A stretch of 64,000 bases of DNA from the NCBI RefSeq assembly GCF_031656915.1, contig NZ_CP134227.1, positions 1,674,001 through 1,738,000 on the forward strand, written 5' to 3'. The translations under genes were made by a program, and so were the position numbers. The notes below the pieces were generated by a model, which was given only the letters and a program-made list of their open reading frames with translations, had not been told where the DNA came from and ran no database searches. This document shows, in pieces, positions 24,992 to 34,612 of this stretch; positions within the stretch are counted from its first letter, which is position 1; each line of letters begins with the position of its first letter. Origin of the DNA: Nocardioides marmorisolisilvae (GTDB lineage: Bacteria; Actinomycetota; Actinomycetes; Propionibacteriales; Nocardioidaceae).

Positions 24992-25708
24992 CTAGTGGGG
25001 CGCGAGCCTCGCCCGGAGCACAATCGGAGTCTTCGCCGGCAGCGCGCCCGTCTCGATGTGCAGCACACGGGTGTGCCGACCGTGCACGGAGCAGGTCACC
25101 CTCCCTGCGGTGCACCGCGCTGCGGTCGCGGCTGCGGGCAGGAACACGCGCAGCCGGGTCCGGTCGATCCGCTGCTGCCAACCCGCGGGCACCAGCGGCC
25201 AGTGCAGCCGCTGGATCGCGTCGTCGTCCCCGCTGAGCACGCCGTCGTAGCGGTAGCTGATCAGGTAGGTGTGCTGTCCCGGCCGCAGCACGGTGTCGGC
25301 CGCACCGATCCACAGCACCCGCGAGTGCCGATGCCGCTGTACCTCGGTGGCCGCCGGTCGGCCGTCCTGCAGCACGGACACGTCGGCGGGGAACCGTTGC
25401 ACGTGGCCCGGCGCCTCTCGGAAGGTACGCCGGATGCCGTGTCGGATCACGTCCTCGGGGAAGCTCACGGTGAGGCCCTCGGTGACATCCATCCGACCGC
25501 TCTCAACGATGTGGAAGTCCGCGTCGTAGCGGGTGATCGTGGTCGGCTCACCGTCCGGATCGGCAGGATCGAGTGGCGTCACGGAGGCCGCCGGCGTACC
25601 CACCCGTGCCGTGCTCCCGGCGCGGCCCGGAGCCGACCCGCAGCCCGCCAGCAGGGCCAGCGTCGCGACCAGAAGCAGCGCCGGCCACCTCCCCCGAAGT
25701 CGCCTCAT
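24992..25708 (-). CDS. short DUF2207-like lipoprotein, paralogue of its neighbour
   Basis: Starting at ATG 25708 gives 238 residues. A lipoprotein signal ends in LLAGC. The rest aligns by eye with the DUF2207 domain next door (YDADFHIVESGRMDVTEGLTVSFPEDVIRHGI; HTYLISYRYDGVL; QRIDRTRLRVFLPA) but ends before any membrane helix. It therefore looks like a duplicated outer domain re-anchored by lipid. It lies 9 bp upstream of the full-length gene and is probably co-transcribed. Confidence 0.8.
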   Translation of the reverse strand: MRRLRGRWPALLLVATLALLAGCGSAPGRAGSTARVGTPAASVTPLDPADPDGEPTTITRYDADFHIVESGRMDVTEGLTVSFPEDVIRHGIRRTFREAPGHVQRFPADVSVLQDGRPAATEVQRHRHSRVLWIGAADTVLRPGQHTYLISYRYDGVLSGDDDAIQRLHWPLVPAGWQQRIDRTRLRVFLPAAATAARCTAGRVTCSVHGRHTRVLHIETGALPAKTPIVLRARLAPH

Positions 25709-25755
25709 GTGGCGCAGCCTATCGACGCCCGTCGCCACGGTCGCGCCGAGGATGA

Positions 25756-27261
<1,506 letters not shown>

Positions 27262-27348
27262 ACGACCTCCAGCCTAGGTCGCCGCGACCACCACGGCGAA
27301 CGACTTTGCCGTGAGCGTGGTCTCCGACCGATCGGGTACGTCGCATCC

Positions 27349-27585
27349 ATGGAGACCGAGCAGCCGAAGACCGGCCCCGCGAACCCTGCCGCGGAGGGGC
27401 CTGACGCCCCGACTCCGCCGGGTGGTCCGCAGCGGGTCGACACGCCCGACACCGCGCGCATCCCCCAGCCGCAGGAGCACGACATCCGGCCGTCCGAGCG
27501 GGTGGACCCTGATCTGGCCGAGGAGCAGCTGAACGAGGAGAACGCCGCAACGTCGATGGACCAGCCGTCGGAGAACGTCGAGTGA
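27349..27585 (+). CDS. small acidic, probably disordered protein
   Basis: The 78-residue product is rich in Pro, Glu, Asp and Gln and has no hydrophobic core. ATG 27349 lies 88 bp from the divergent hflX start; TACGTC about 12 bp upstream could be a -10, so the message may be leaderless. Its stop overlaps the GTG of the next acidic gene (GTGA), which supports both as genes. No family recognised. Confidence 0.5.
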   Translation: METEQPKTGPANPAAEGPDAPTPPGGPQRVDTPDTARIPQPQEHDIRPSERVDPDLAEEQLNEENAATSMDQPSENVE

Positions 27586-27971
27586 ACGAGCCTGACCGTT
27601 CGGCGGGTTCTGCCGAGCCCGAGCCCGGCGCCGAGCCGACGCAGCAGGTGACCGACAACGATCTCGGCCAGGACCGCGACGCGCTGCGCGACCTCGACCC
27701 GTCCTCCGGCGTCTTGGAATCCGATGCGGCAGGAAACAACCCGGACGGGCTGGCCGGCGAGATGGGACTGAGCAGCGAGCGGGTCGGCAAGGTGCGCGGC
27801 TCGGTCCGTCCTGCAACCCACGGCGCGGAGGCGACCGTGTCCCCGGAGGTCGAGGATCCGCCACCGGAGCAGTCAGCCGACCCGGCCAGCGGTCCCGAGC
27901 CGCATCCGGACAACGACCTGTCGCCGCATTCGTTCGACCGCGACCGCTGGCACGGCCACTCCCACGGCTGA
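27582..27971 (+). CDS. second small acidic, probably disordered protein
   Basis: The 129-residue product starts at GTG 27582 inside the previous stop. It is dominated by Pro, Glu, Asp and Gly and ends in a His-rich segment (DRWHGHSHG) that could bind metal. A short helix-forming stretch (GLAGEMGLSSERVGKVRG) is the only structured-looking part. Coupled to the upstream acidic protein and convergent with the SDR gene. Function unknown. Confidence 0.5.
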   Translation: MNEPDRSAGSAEPEPGAEPTQQVTDNDLGQDRDALRDLDPSSGVLESDAAGNNPDGLAGEMGLSSERVGKVRGSVRPATHGAEATVSPEVEDPPPEQSADPASGPEPHPDNDLSPHSFDRDRWHGHSHG

Positions 27972-28006
27972 GCCGCCGCGAACGAGCGGCCCACCGTGGC
28001 GAGGGG

Positions 28007-28783
28007 CTACTTCGGTGGCATCCGGATCCCGCCGTCGACGCGGACCGTCTCGGCATTCATGTAGGAGTTCGTGACGAGCTCGACCACCATGCTCGCGAGC
28101 TCGTCGGCGACACCGAGACGCTTGGGGAACAGCACGCTCTGGCCGAGGTGGGCCTTGAACTGCTCCGAAGCCTCCCCCTCGCCGTAGATCGGCGTGTCGA
28201 TCAGGCCCGGCGCCACGGTGTTGACCCGGATCGCCGCGGCCGAGAGGTCACGCGCGACCGGCAGGGTCATCCCCACGACACCGCCCTTGGAGGAGGAGTA
28301 CGCCGCCTGGCCGATCTGGCCGTCGAAGGCGGCCACGCTGGCCATGTTCACGATCGCGCCACGCTCTCCCGACTCAAGCAGGTCGTGGCGACTCATCGCG
28401 GTAGCGGCGAGCCGGATGGCGTCGAAGGTGCCGATCAGGTTGATCGCGATGACCTTCTTGTAGGCCTCGAGGTCGTGGGCCGAGCCGAACTCGCCGTCCT
28501 TGCCGATGGTCCGTTGCGCCCAGCCGATGCCGGCGGAGTTGACCAGAACGCGAAGCGGCGCCAGGCCCTCTGCGGTCTCGACCGCGGCCTCGATCTCGTC
28601 GGTCTGGGTCACGTCGACGCTGGCGAACGCGCCGCCGATCTCCTTGGCGAGGGCTTCGCCCTTCTCCGCGTTCAGGTCCGCGACGACGACCCGCGCACCC
28701 TTGGCCGCGAGCTGACGGGCGGCGGCGGCTCCGATGCCGGAGGCGCCACCGGTGACGATTGCACTGGCTCCGTTGATGTCCAT
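28007..28783 (-). CDS. SDR-family 3-hydroxyacyl-CoA dehydrogenase-like enzyme
   Basis: The 258-residue protein is a classical short-chain dehydrogenase: TGGASGIG cofactor loop near the N-terminus, NSAGIG, catalytic Ser in MASVAAFDG and the Tyr-x-x-x-Lys pair in [13 protein letters not shown] after beta-2 has an acidic residue, so NAD+ is expected. The overall pattern ([22 protein letters not shown]) is close to type II 3-hydroxyacyl-CoA dehydrogenases acting in fatty-acid or isoleucine breakdown. ATG 28783 is used. Two 17-bp direct repeats lie upstream. Confidence 0.87.
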   Translation of the reverse strand: MDINGASAIVTGGASGIGAAAARQLAAKGARVVVADLNAEKGEALAKEIGGAFASVDVTQTDEIEAAVETAEGLAPLRVLVNSAGIGWAQRTIGKDGEFGSAHDLEAYKKVIAINLIGTFDAIRLAATAMSRHDLLESGERGAIVNMASVAAFDGQIGQAAYSSSKGGVVGMTLPVARDLSAAAIRVNTVAPGLIDTPIYGEGEASEQFKAHLGQSVLFPKRLGVADELASMVVELVTNSYMNAETVRVDGGIRMPPK

Positions 28784-28834
28784 GCAGCGGAGTCTAGGCA
28801 GTGCCGGACGGCCAAGGTTCTGCAGGTCCATCGT

Positions 28835-28883
28835 GCAAAGTTGCGCCGCCTGGAGGCCCTCAGCTCGCAAAGTTGCGCCGCCT
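28835..28883. repeat. two 17-bp direct repeats, possible operator pair
   Basis: GCAAAGTTGCGCCGCCT occurs at 28835-28851 and 28867-28883, with a 32-bp period (three helical turns). Each copy contains the short palindrome GCAA-AG-TTGC. They lie between the SDR start and the dapF stop, where the SDR promoter should be, so a dimeric repressor pair is plausible. Confidence 0.7.
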
Positions 28884-28900
28884 CGACGTACTCGCCGCGG

Positions 28901-29725
28901 CTACAGGTCGGTGACGCCCTCGGCGACCAGGACCGCGGGGCCGGTCATGAGCACCCGGTCGTCCTCGGTCCAGACGATGTCGAGGCGGCCGCCGGGCAGA
29001 TCGACGGCGTACGACGTGCCGCGCTCGGCGCCATCGGCCAGCGCCGCCGCGACCATCACCGCGCAGGCGCCGGTGCCGCAGGACTCGGTCTCGCCGGAGC
29101 CGCGCTCGTGCACCCGCATCGCCAGCTGCTGCTCGCCGACCCGGCGGACGAACTCGACATTGACCCCGTCGGGGTAGATCGCGGCGTCGACCACCGGGGC
29201 CTCGAGCAGCGGTCCGGCGTCGGCGAGGTCCTCGACGAAGGCGACCGCATGGGGGTTGCCCATATCGACGCGCGACGCGGCCCACGAGCGGTCCCCGACC
29301 GACACCTTGGTCTCGCCGAGGAGCGTCGGGGTGCCCATGTCCACCGTGATCCGGCCGCCATCGAAGGTGAGCACCTTGACGCCGGAGCGGGTCGCGATCG
29401 GCAGCGGGTTGCGCGGATCGACGTCAGCGTGGGTGGCCAGGTAGAGGCCGAGCACGCGGATGCCGTTGCCGCACATCTCGCTGAGCGAGCCGTCGGCGTT
29501 GCGGTAGTCCATGAACCACATCGCCTCGTCGCGGGCGCCGACCGCGGCCGGGTCGTCGGTCGCGTCGGTGCGGACCACCCGGATCACGCCGTCGGCGCCG
29601 ATCCCGGCCCGGCGGTCGCACAGCCGCACCACCTGCTCGGGCGTCAGCTCGTGCCGGCCTCCTGCGTCGGGCACCAGCACGAAGTCGTTCCGCGTGCCGT
29701 GCCCCTTGACGAATGCGTAGTCCAC
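28901..29725 (-). CDS. dapF: diaminopimelate epimerase
   Basis: The 274-residue DapF converts LL- to meso-diaminopimelate for peptidoglycan and lysine. The two catalytic cysteines are Cys85 in EMCGNGIR and Cys216 in SCGTGACAV. GHGTRNDFV at the N-terminus and RVDMGNPHAV in the middle are family signatures. Length is typical. It lies in the actinobacterial miaB-miaA-dapF-hflX neighbourhood, here interrupted by small genes and an ABC pair. Confidence 0.95.
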   Translation of the reverse strand: MDYAFVKGHGTRNDFVLVPDAGGRHELTPEQVVRLCDRRAGIGADGVIRVVRTDATDDPAAVGARDEAMWFMDYRNADGSLSEMCGNGIRVLGLYLATHADVDPRNPLPIATRSGVKVLTFDGGRITVDMGTPTLLGETKVSVGDRSWAASRVDMGNPHAVAFVEDLADAGPLLEAPVVDAAIYPDGVNVEFVRRVGEQQLAMRVHERGSGETESCGTGACAVMVAAALADGAERGTSYAVDLPGGRLDIVWTEDDRVLMTGPAVLVAEGVTDL

Positions 29726-29790
29726 CCGGCAAGTCTACGGATCCCCGTGTCCTCACCGGTTCTGTCGGTCCTCGGTGCGATGGTCGATCC

Positions 29791-29955
29791 ATGGACGAAC
29801 TGATGATGCTCCGCGGCGAGGGTCGTCACTGCCCCGACTGCGCGACCGTGACGATCTTCCTGCCCGTCGGAGACCACTCCGAGCGGCCGGATTGCGACGA
29901 GTGGGTCTGCACGGCCTGCGACGGTGCGCTGATCCTGGTCCCGCTGGCGGCCTGA
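29791..29955 (+). CDS. small zinc-ribbon-like protein, 54 aa
   Basis: ATG 29791 gives 54 residues with two CxxC pairs, CPDC (about 14-17) and CTAC (about 42-45), spaced like a small zinc ribbon, and a hydrophobic tail ALILVPLAA. The frame can be extended upstream to 29713 but without a ribosome site. Similar mini-proteins near dapF are known to me only as hypothetical. It is divergent from dapF. Confidence 0.6.
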   Translation: MDELMMLRGEGRHCPDCATVTIFLPVGDHSERPDCDEWVCTACDGALILVPLAA

Positions 29956-30006
29956 ACCGTCGCGCCCGGGCGCGAGCGGGAGTCGGCGATCTGTCATCCT
30001 GCCGGG

Positions 30007-30684
30007 GTGAGCAAGGAGCGCGCCAAGTCCCCCGCCGAGCCGCCAGTGCTGCGGGTCCGCGGCCTCACCCGGCGGTACGGCGAGCACTCCATCGTCACCG
30101 ACCTGGACCTCGACGTTGCCGCCGGTGAGGCCGTCGCGCTGGTCGGTCGCAACGGCGCCGGCAAGTCCACCGTGCTGCGCTGCATCACCGGCGTCGACAA
30201 GCCGACCGAAGGCACCGTCGAGCTCGACGGCGCCACCCTCGACGAGCGCTCCCCCGCGGTGCGTGCCGGCCTGTCGGTGGTGATGGACGATCTGGACTTC
30301 TTTCCCGACCTGAGCGTCGTCGAGCATCTCGACCTGTTCGCCCGTGCACACCGGGTGCCCGATGCCGAGACGGTCGTCGACGACGTCCTCCACGAGGTCG
30401 GGCTCATCGACCAGTCCGGGCAGCTCCCCGGAACGCTGTCCTCGGGCCAGCGCCGCCGACTGGCGCTCGCGAGCGCCTTCGTGCGGCCCCGACGACTGCT
30501 GGTGCTCGACGAACCCGAGCAGCGGCTGGACTCCGCCGGCCTCGACTGGCTGGCCGGCAGACTGCAACGGGAGAAGGCCGAGGGTCTCGCCGTACTCCTG
30601 GCCAGCCACGCCGACCAGCTGGTCGCCGCGGTGGCCGACCGCGTCGTGACCCTGGGCGAGCACGAGCAGGAGGTCCCGAGCTGA
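30007..30684 (+). CDS. ABC transporter ATP-binding protein
   Basis: The 225-residue ATPase has Walker A GRNGAGKST (47-55), the signature LSSGQRRR, Walker B LLVLDEPE and the H-loop SHAD. The Walker B is followed by EPEQRLD rather than EPTxGLD. GTG 30007 is the start. Its last bases carry AGGAGGT, the ribosome site of the overlapping membrane gene, so the two are one transporter. Substrate unknown. Confidence 0.9.
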   Translation: MSKERAKSPAEPPVLRVRGLTRRYGEHSIVTDLDLDVAAGEAVALVGRNGAGKSTVLRCITGVDKPTEGTVELDGATLDERSPAVRAGLSVVMDDLDFFPDLSVVEHLDLFARAHRVPDAETVVDDVLHEVGLIDQSGQLPGTLSSGQRRRLALASAFVRPRRLLVLDEPEQRLDSAGLDWLAGRLQREKAEGLAVLLASHADQLVAAVADRVVTLGEHEQEVPS

Positions 30685-32159
30685 GCGCCGGTCGGGAGGT
30701 CCGCGAGCTGAGGGCCGAGGTTCGGCACTGGCGACGCGGCCGCGCGAACGCCAAGCTCGTCGACGTCCTCGGTGACGTCTACATCGGGATCTTCGCGGCG
30801 CTGATGCTCGGCTCGATGGTCGCCAACGTGGTCATCAACGTCGGCCGGGTCTCCGGCCAGCTGTGCACCTCGGCCGGCTGCCGGGAAGGGCGCACCGCAC
30901 TGCCCTGGCTGGTCGCCCTCGCGGCGCTGTTGCTGGTGGTGGCGGTGGCCCGGCTCTTCGGGCCGGTGTTCGTGTCGCCCGCGACCGCGTCGTGGCTGCT
31001 GCCGGCCCCGATCGACCGACCCTCGGTGCTCCGACCACGCCTGGTCTGGGCGCTCCTGGTGGCCCTCCCCGCCGCGGCCCTGCTCGCGGCGGTGGGCAGC
31101 ACGCTCGCCGGGTTCGCGGCCGGACCGGTCGCTGCCTTCGCCGTCAGCGCCGGTGGTCTCGCCGTGGCCGGCGTCGGCATCGCGGCGCTCGCCCAGTCCC
31201 GGCGGGGCATCGCGTCCCGGGTGCTGGTCTGGCTGCTCGCCGCATTGCTGTGGGCGGCTCTGCTGGTGCTCGCTCTCGGTGTCGCACCGCGGCTGGAGTC
31301 GCCGCGACACCTGACGGCCACATGGTGGGCGGTGCTGGCGGCTGCGGCGGCGCTGGCCGTGGCCCTGGGGGTGCTCTCGGTGACCCGGCTGGGGCGGCTG
31401 CGTGACCGCGACGTCGCCCCCGGGGGCTCGCTCGCGCCCGGCCTGTCCGGAGCGCTGGCCACCCTCGACCTCGCCCTGCTCTATGACGTCCTGGTCGAGC
31501 ACCGGTGGCGGGGCCACGCCACGGTGCGGTCCCGCCGCGGGCTGCCGGCAGGCCCGGAGGCGCTGGTCCGCACCGAGGTCACCCGGATGCTCCGCAGTCC
31601 GCAGACCGTCGTGGTGCTGGCCGCCGCCGTGGTCGCGCCGTACGCCGTGGCCGCGACCGGCGCAGGCCGACTGACGCTGCTGGTGGCCGCGCTCGCCGGC
31701 TTCCTCGCGGGCCTGCCGCTGCTGGTCGCCCTGCGGGTGCTCACCCGAACCCCCAGCCTGCTGCGGATGCTGCCGTTCCCGGTCGCCGAGACGCGACGGC
31801 TCGTGCTCCGGCTGCCCGGCCTGCTGCTCATCGCCTTCGGTCTTGCCTGCGTGCCCGCGGTCCATGCCGCGGTCGGCGGGACGCCCACCGGTGCGGTGGG
31901 CATCGGCTTCGCAATCGGGCTGTCCGCGCTCGCCTCCGCCGTCCGCTGGGTGACCGGGCGACCGCCGGACTACTCCCGGCCGCTCGTGTCCACGCCGGCC
32001 GGCGGCGTACCGACGAACCTCTATGGCAGTGCCCTGCGCGGGTTCGACATGCTGCTGGTCACCACGGCCCCGCTGCTGCTCTCCCCGACGGGCAACGGCG
32101 CATTCTTCTCCCTGGTCCTGTCGCTGGTGGTGCTCGGCTACCTCACTGCCCGTCAGTAG
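30681..32159 (+). CDS. multi-helix ABC membrane partner, DUF6297-like, CTG start
   Basis: The frame needs CTG 30681 as start: AGGAGGT (30668-30674) lies 6 nt upstream, the CTG overlaps the ATPase stop (CTGA), and the following residues (REVRELRAEVRHWRRGRANAKLVDVLGD, in two parts) are protein-like. The first ATG/GTG/TTG in frame (30804) would remove 41 residues. The product of 492 residues has about 12 hydrophobic segments and no ATPase motif; size and basic N-terminus fit DUF6297 proteins (from memory). It should be the permease of the upstream ATPase. Confidence 0.8.
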   Translation: MSAGREVRELRAEVRHWRRGRANAKLVDVLGDVYIGIFAALMLGSMVANVVINVGRVSGQLCTSAGCREGRTALPWLVALAALLLVVAVARLFGPVFVSPATASWLLPAPIDRPSVLRPRLVWALLVALPAAALLAAVGSTLAGFAAGPVAAFAVSAGGLAVAGVGIAALAQSRRGIASRVLVWLLAALLWAALLVLALGVAPRLESPRHLTATWWAVLAAAAALAVALGVLSVTRLGRLRDRDVAPGGSLAPGLSGALATLDLALLYDVLVEHRWRGHATVRSRRGLPAGPEALVRTEVTRMLRSPQTVVVLAAAVVAPYAVAATGAGRLTLLVAALAGFLAGLPLLVALRVLTRTPSLLRMLPFPVAETRRLVLRLPGLLLIAFGLACVPAVHAAVGGTPTGAVGIGFAIGLSALASAVRWVTGRPPDYSRPLVSTPAGGVPTNLYGSALRGFDMLLVTTAPLLLSPTGNGAFFSLVLSLVVLGYLTARQ

Positions 32160-32685
32160 CCGACTCGCGGACGACGTCGTACCGTGCGCAGGCGAAGTCG
32201 CGGTTCTGCGCAAGGTCGGTGAGCCTCAGCTCGATCCGTCGCGGCAGCATCGGTGCGCCACCGCCGAGCGTCACGGGGGCGTACTGCACCCACACCTCAT
32301 CGAGCAGACCGGCGTCGTGGAACTGTCCGACCAGGTCGCCACCGCCGACGACCCAGACGTTCTTCCCGCCGGCCGCGGCGACCATCTCCGCGTGCACGTC
32401 TGCGATCGGCGCGGAGGTGAACCGGATGTCGCCGTCCCGCGGCGGGAAGTCTCGGTGGGTGAACACCCAGCACGGCATCGAGTAGGGCCAGCCGTCGTCG
32501 TGGTTGTCCACGATCCACTGGTACGTCGTCGCGCCCATGCACATCGCCCCCCAGCCGGCCCGGACCCCGGCATAGCCCATCGGGCCGTGCTCGTCGATGT
32601 CACGGGACAGCAGCCAGGACAGGGAGTTGTCCGGGTCGGCGATGAAGCCGTCGACACTGGAGGCGGTGTAGTACTGAGTCACCAT
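32143..32685 (-). CDS. dihydrofolate reductase-like (RibD C-terminal domain) protein
   Basis: The 180-residue product starts QYYTASSVDGFIADPDNS and contains MCMGATTYQWI and VWVVGGGDLVGQFHDAGLLDEV, the usual landmarks of the RibD-C/DHFR-like family of NADPH-dependent reductases. Most such stand-alone proteins have no assigned substrate. Its 3' end overlaps the convergent membrane gene by 17 bp. Confidence 0.88.
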   Translation of the reverse strand: MVTQYYTASSVDGFIADPDNSLSWLLSRDIDEHGPMGYAGVRAGWGAMCMGATTYQWIVDNHDDGWPYSMPCWVFTHRDFPPRDGDIRFTSAPIADVHAEMVAAAGGKNVWVVGGGDLVGQFHDAGLLDEVWVQYAPVTLGGGAPMLPRRIELRLTDLAQNRDFACARYDVVRESATDGQ

Positions 32686-32733
32686 CGGTCCACCCTCGCA
32701 CGGAGCACCGACACCCTGATCGCGCTTGCTCCG

Positions 32734-33645
32734 TCAGAGCGTCGCGGCCACCGCGGATCCGACGAGATCGGGGTCGTCGTGGGCCACCCACCGAACCCGG
32801 TCGTCCTTGCGGAACCAGCCCTCCTGACGGCGGGCGAACCGGCGGGTGGCCACGACCGTGCGCTCTCGGGCCTCGTCCTCGGTGATCTCCCCGGCGAGGT
32901 GGTCCAACACCTGCTGGTAGCCCAGCGCTCGGCTCGCGGTGAGTGACTCACGCAGGCCGTGCCCGCAGAGCTCGCGCACCTCGTCGACCAGCCCGCGCTG
33001 CCACATCAGGTCGACCCGGCGGGCGATCCGCTCGTCGAGCGTGGCCCGGTCGACGTCCACCCCGACCTGCCGTGCATCCCGGTAGTGGTAGCGACGCTCG
33101 GGCAGGGCCGCGGTGAAGGGCCCGCCGGTCAGCTCGATGACCTCCAGTGCTCGGACGATCCGACGGCCGTTGCTCGGCAGGATCGCGGCTGCAGCAGCCG
33201 GGTCCTGCGCGGCCAGTCGCCGGTGCATCGACTCGGACCCCTCGACCACGAGTTCCTCCTCGAGACGGGCCCGGACCGTTGGGTCGGTGCCAGGGAAGTC
33301 GAACTCGTCCAGCACCGCTCGGGTGTAGAGCGCGGAGCCGCCCACCAGCACCGGCACGACGTCGCGGCGGTGACAGTCGGCGATCACGTCGCGCGCCAGC
33401 CGCTGGAACTCTGCGACGCTGGCGCTCTGGCTGACGTCGAGGAGGTCGAGCAGGTGGTGCCGGATCCCGCGCCGCTCGGCCACCGGCAGCTTCGCCGTAC
33501 CGATGTCCATGCCGCGGTAGACCTGCATCGCGTCGGTGTTGACCACCTCACCACCGAGGCGCTCGGCGAGCTCGAGAGCCAGGTCGCTCTTGCCGGCCGC
33601 GGTGCTGCCGACGACGGCCAGCACCCTGCTCTGCGCACCTCCCAT
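32734..33645 (-). CDS. miaA: tRNA dimethylallyltransferase
   Basis: The 303-residue MiaA transfers a dimethylallyl group to A37 of tRNAs reading UNN codons. Visible are the P-loop GSTAAGKS (13-20), the NTDAMQVYRGMDIGTAK segment with the catalytic Asp, VGGSALYTRAVL and the C-terminal TRRFARRQEGWFRKD. MiaB, which methylthiolates its product, is encoded about 1 kb away on the same strand. Confidence 0.95.
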   Translation of the reverse strand: MGGAQSRVLAVVGSTAAGKSDLALELAERLGGEVVNTDAMQVYRGMDIGTAKLPVAERRGIRHHLLDLLDVSQSASVAEFQRLARDVIADCHRRDVVPVLVGGSALYTRAVLDEFDFPGTDPTVRARLEEELVVEGSESMHRRLAAQDPAAAAAILPSNGRRIVRALEVIELTGGPFTAALPERRYHYRDARQVGVDVDRATLDERIARRVDLMWQRGLVDEVRELCGHGLRESLTASRALGYQQVLDHLAGEITEDEARERTVVATRRFARRQEGWFRKDDRVRWVAHDDPDLVGSAVAATL

Positions 33646-33700
33646 GTGATAAGTCTGTCAGGCTGGCGACAGTCGCCGGCAGATCATCTCGGAGGTACTC

Positions 33701-33886
33701 ATGGGATTTCTCGACGACGCCAAGGACAAGGCTGCCGGCCTGCTCGGCGACAACAAGGACAAGGTCGGTGAGGGCGTGGACAAGGTGGCCGGCATCGCCG
33801 ACGAGAAGACCGGTGGCACGTTCACCGACCAGATCGACCAGGGTGCCGACCAGGCCAAGGACGCTCTCGGCAACCTCGACGGCTGA
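33701..33886 (+). CDS. MT0933-like antitoxin-family small protein
   Basis: The 61-residue protein is highly charged and helical (FLDDAKDKAAGLLGDNKDKVGEGVDKV, read in two parts). It fits the Rv0909/MT0933-like antitoxin family common in actinobacteria. GGAGG precedes ATG 33701. No toxin gene adjoins it, so an antitoxin role is doubtful; CsbD-like stress proteins have similar sequences. Confidence 0.72.
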   Translation: MGFLDDAKDKAAGLLGDNKDKVGEGVDKVAGIADEKTGGTFTDQIDQGADQAKDALGNLDG

Positions 33887-33891
33887 TTGAG

Positions 33892-34374
33892 ATGAGCCGC
33901 TTCACCGTCGTGCCGGCGGCGTACGTCTATCTCCGGCGCGATGGTGAGGTGCTCCTCCAGCTGCGACAGGACACCGGCTACATGGACGGGCATTGGGCCG
34001 CCGCGGCTGCCGGACATGTCGAGCGCGGTGAGACGGCGTACGACGCCGCACGGCGCGAGGCCGCCGAGGAGCTCGGGCTGACCGACCTCGTCCTCGCCTT
34101 CGAGCTCACCATGCAGCGCACCCAGGGACCCGGCCCAGACGCGGCCTTCGACCCGATCGAGGAGCGGGTCGACTTCTTCTTCAGCTGCACCTCCTGGTCC
34201 GGCGACCCGCGGATCATGGAGCCGGACAAGTGTGCCGAGCTGCGCTGGTTCGGGCTCGATGACCTGCCCGACACCGTGGTCCCCCACGAGCGGCTCGCGC
34301 TCCAGCGGCTCGGCTCCGGCGGCGGCTACGCGACCTTCGGTTTCGATCGCGCCGGATCGGGCACGCGGACCTGA
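33892..34374 (+). CDS. NUDIX hydrolase
   Basis: The 160-residue protein has the Nudix box GHVERGETAYDAARREAAEELG (Gly-x5-Glu-x7-Arg-Glu-x-x-Glu-Glu, from about residue 40), binding metal and cleaving nucleoside-diphosphate-linked compounds. ATG 33892 is 5 bp after the previous stop. Its TGA overlaps the ATG of the next gene. Substrate unknown. Confidence 0.9.
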   Translation: MSRFTVVPAAYVYLRRDGEVLLQLRQDTGYMDGHWAAAAAGHVERGETAYDAARREAAEELGLTDLVLAFELTMQRTQGPGPDAAFDPIEERVDFFFSCTSWSGDPRIMEPDKCAELRWFGLDDLPDTVVPHERLALQRLGSGGGYATFGFDRAGSGTRT

Positions 34375-34604
34375 TGAGCCTGCCCGAGCCACGTGTCGAC
34401 CCCGCGCCCGACGAGTTCCCCGGTGGCGCAGACGCCGTCGACGACTACGTCGAGGAGTTTCCGCACCTCACCCCCGACCCGCCGTTCTCGGCCCAGATCG
34501 AGGACGAGGTGGTCCCAAACGCGGTCCGTGCACCGGACGACAAGCAGCAGGAGGGCGACTCCTCCGACGGTCACGGGGCGGACCCGACCAGCGAGCCCGC
34601 CTGA
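34374..34604 (+). CDS. small acidic hypothetical protein
   Basis: The 76-residue product is acidic and Pro-rich with a central DDYVEEFPHLTPDPPFSAQ segment. ATG 34374 overlaps the NUDIX stop codon (ATGA), which is the main reason to accept it. No family is recognised. It ends 8 bp before the convergent miaB stop. Confidence 0.5.
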   Translation: MSLPEPRVDPAPDEFPGGADAVDDYVEEFPHLTPDPPFSAQIEDEVVPNAVRAPDDKQQEGDSSDGHGADPTSEPA

Positions 34605-34612
34605 TCCAGCCG

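Noticed and set aside
33701-33886. Toxin-antitoxin module
   Set aside because: The antitoxin-family-like gene has no adjoining toxin; its neighbours are a NUDIX gene and miaA.
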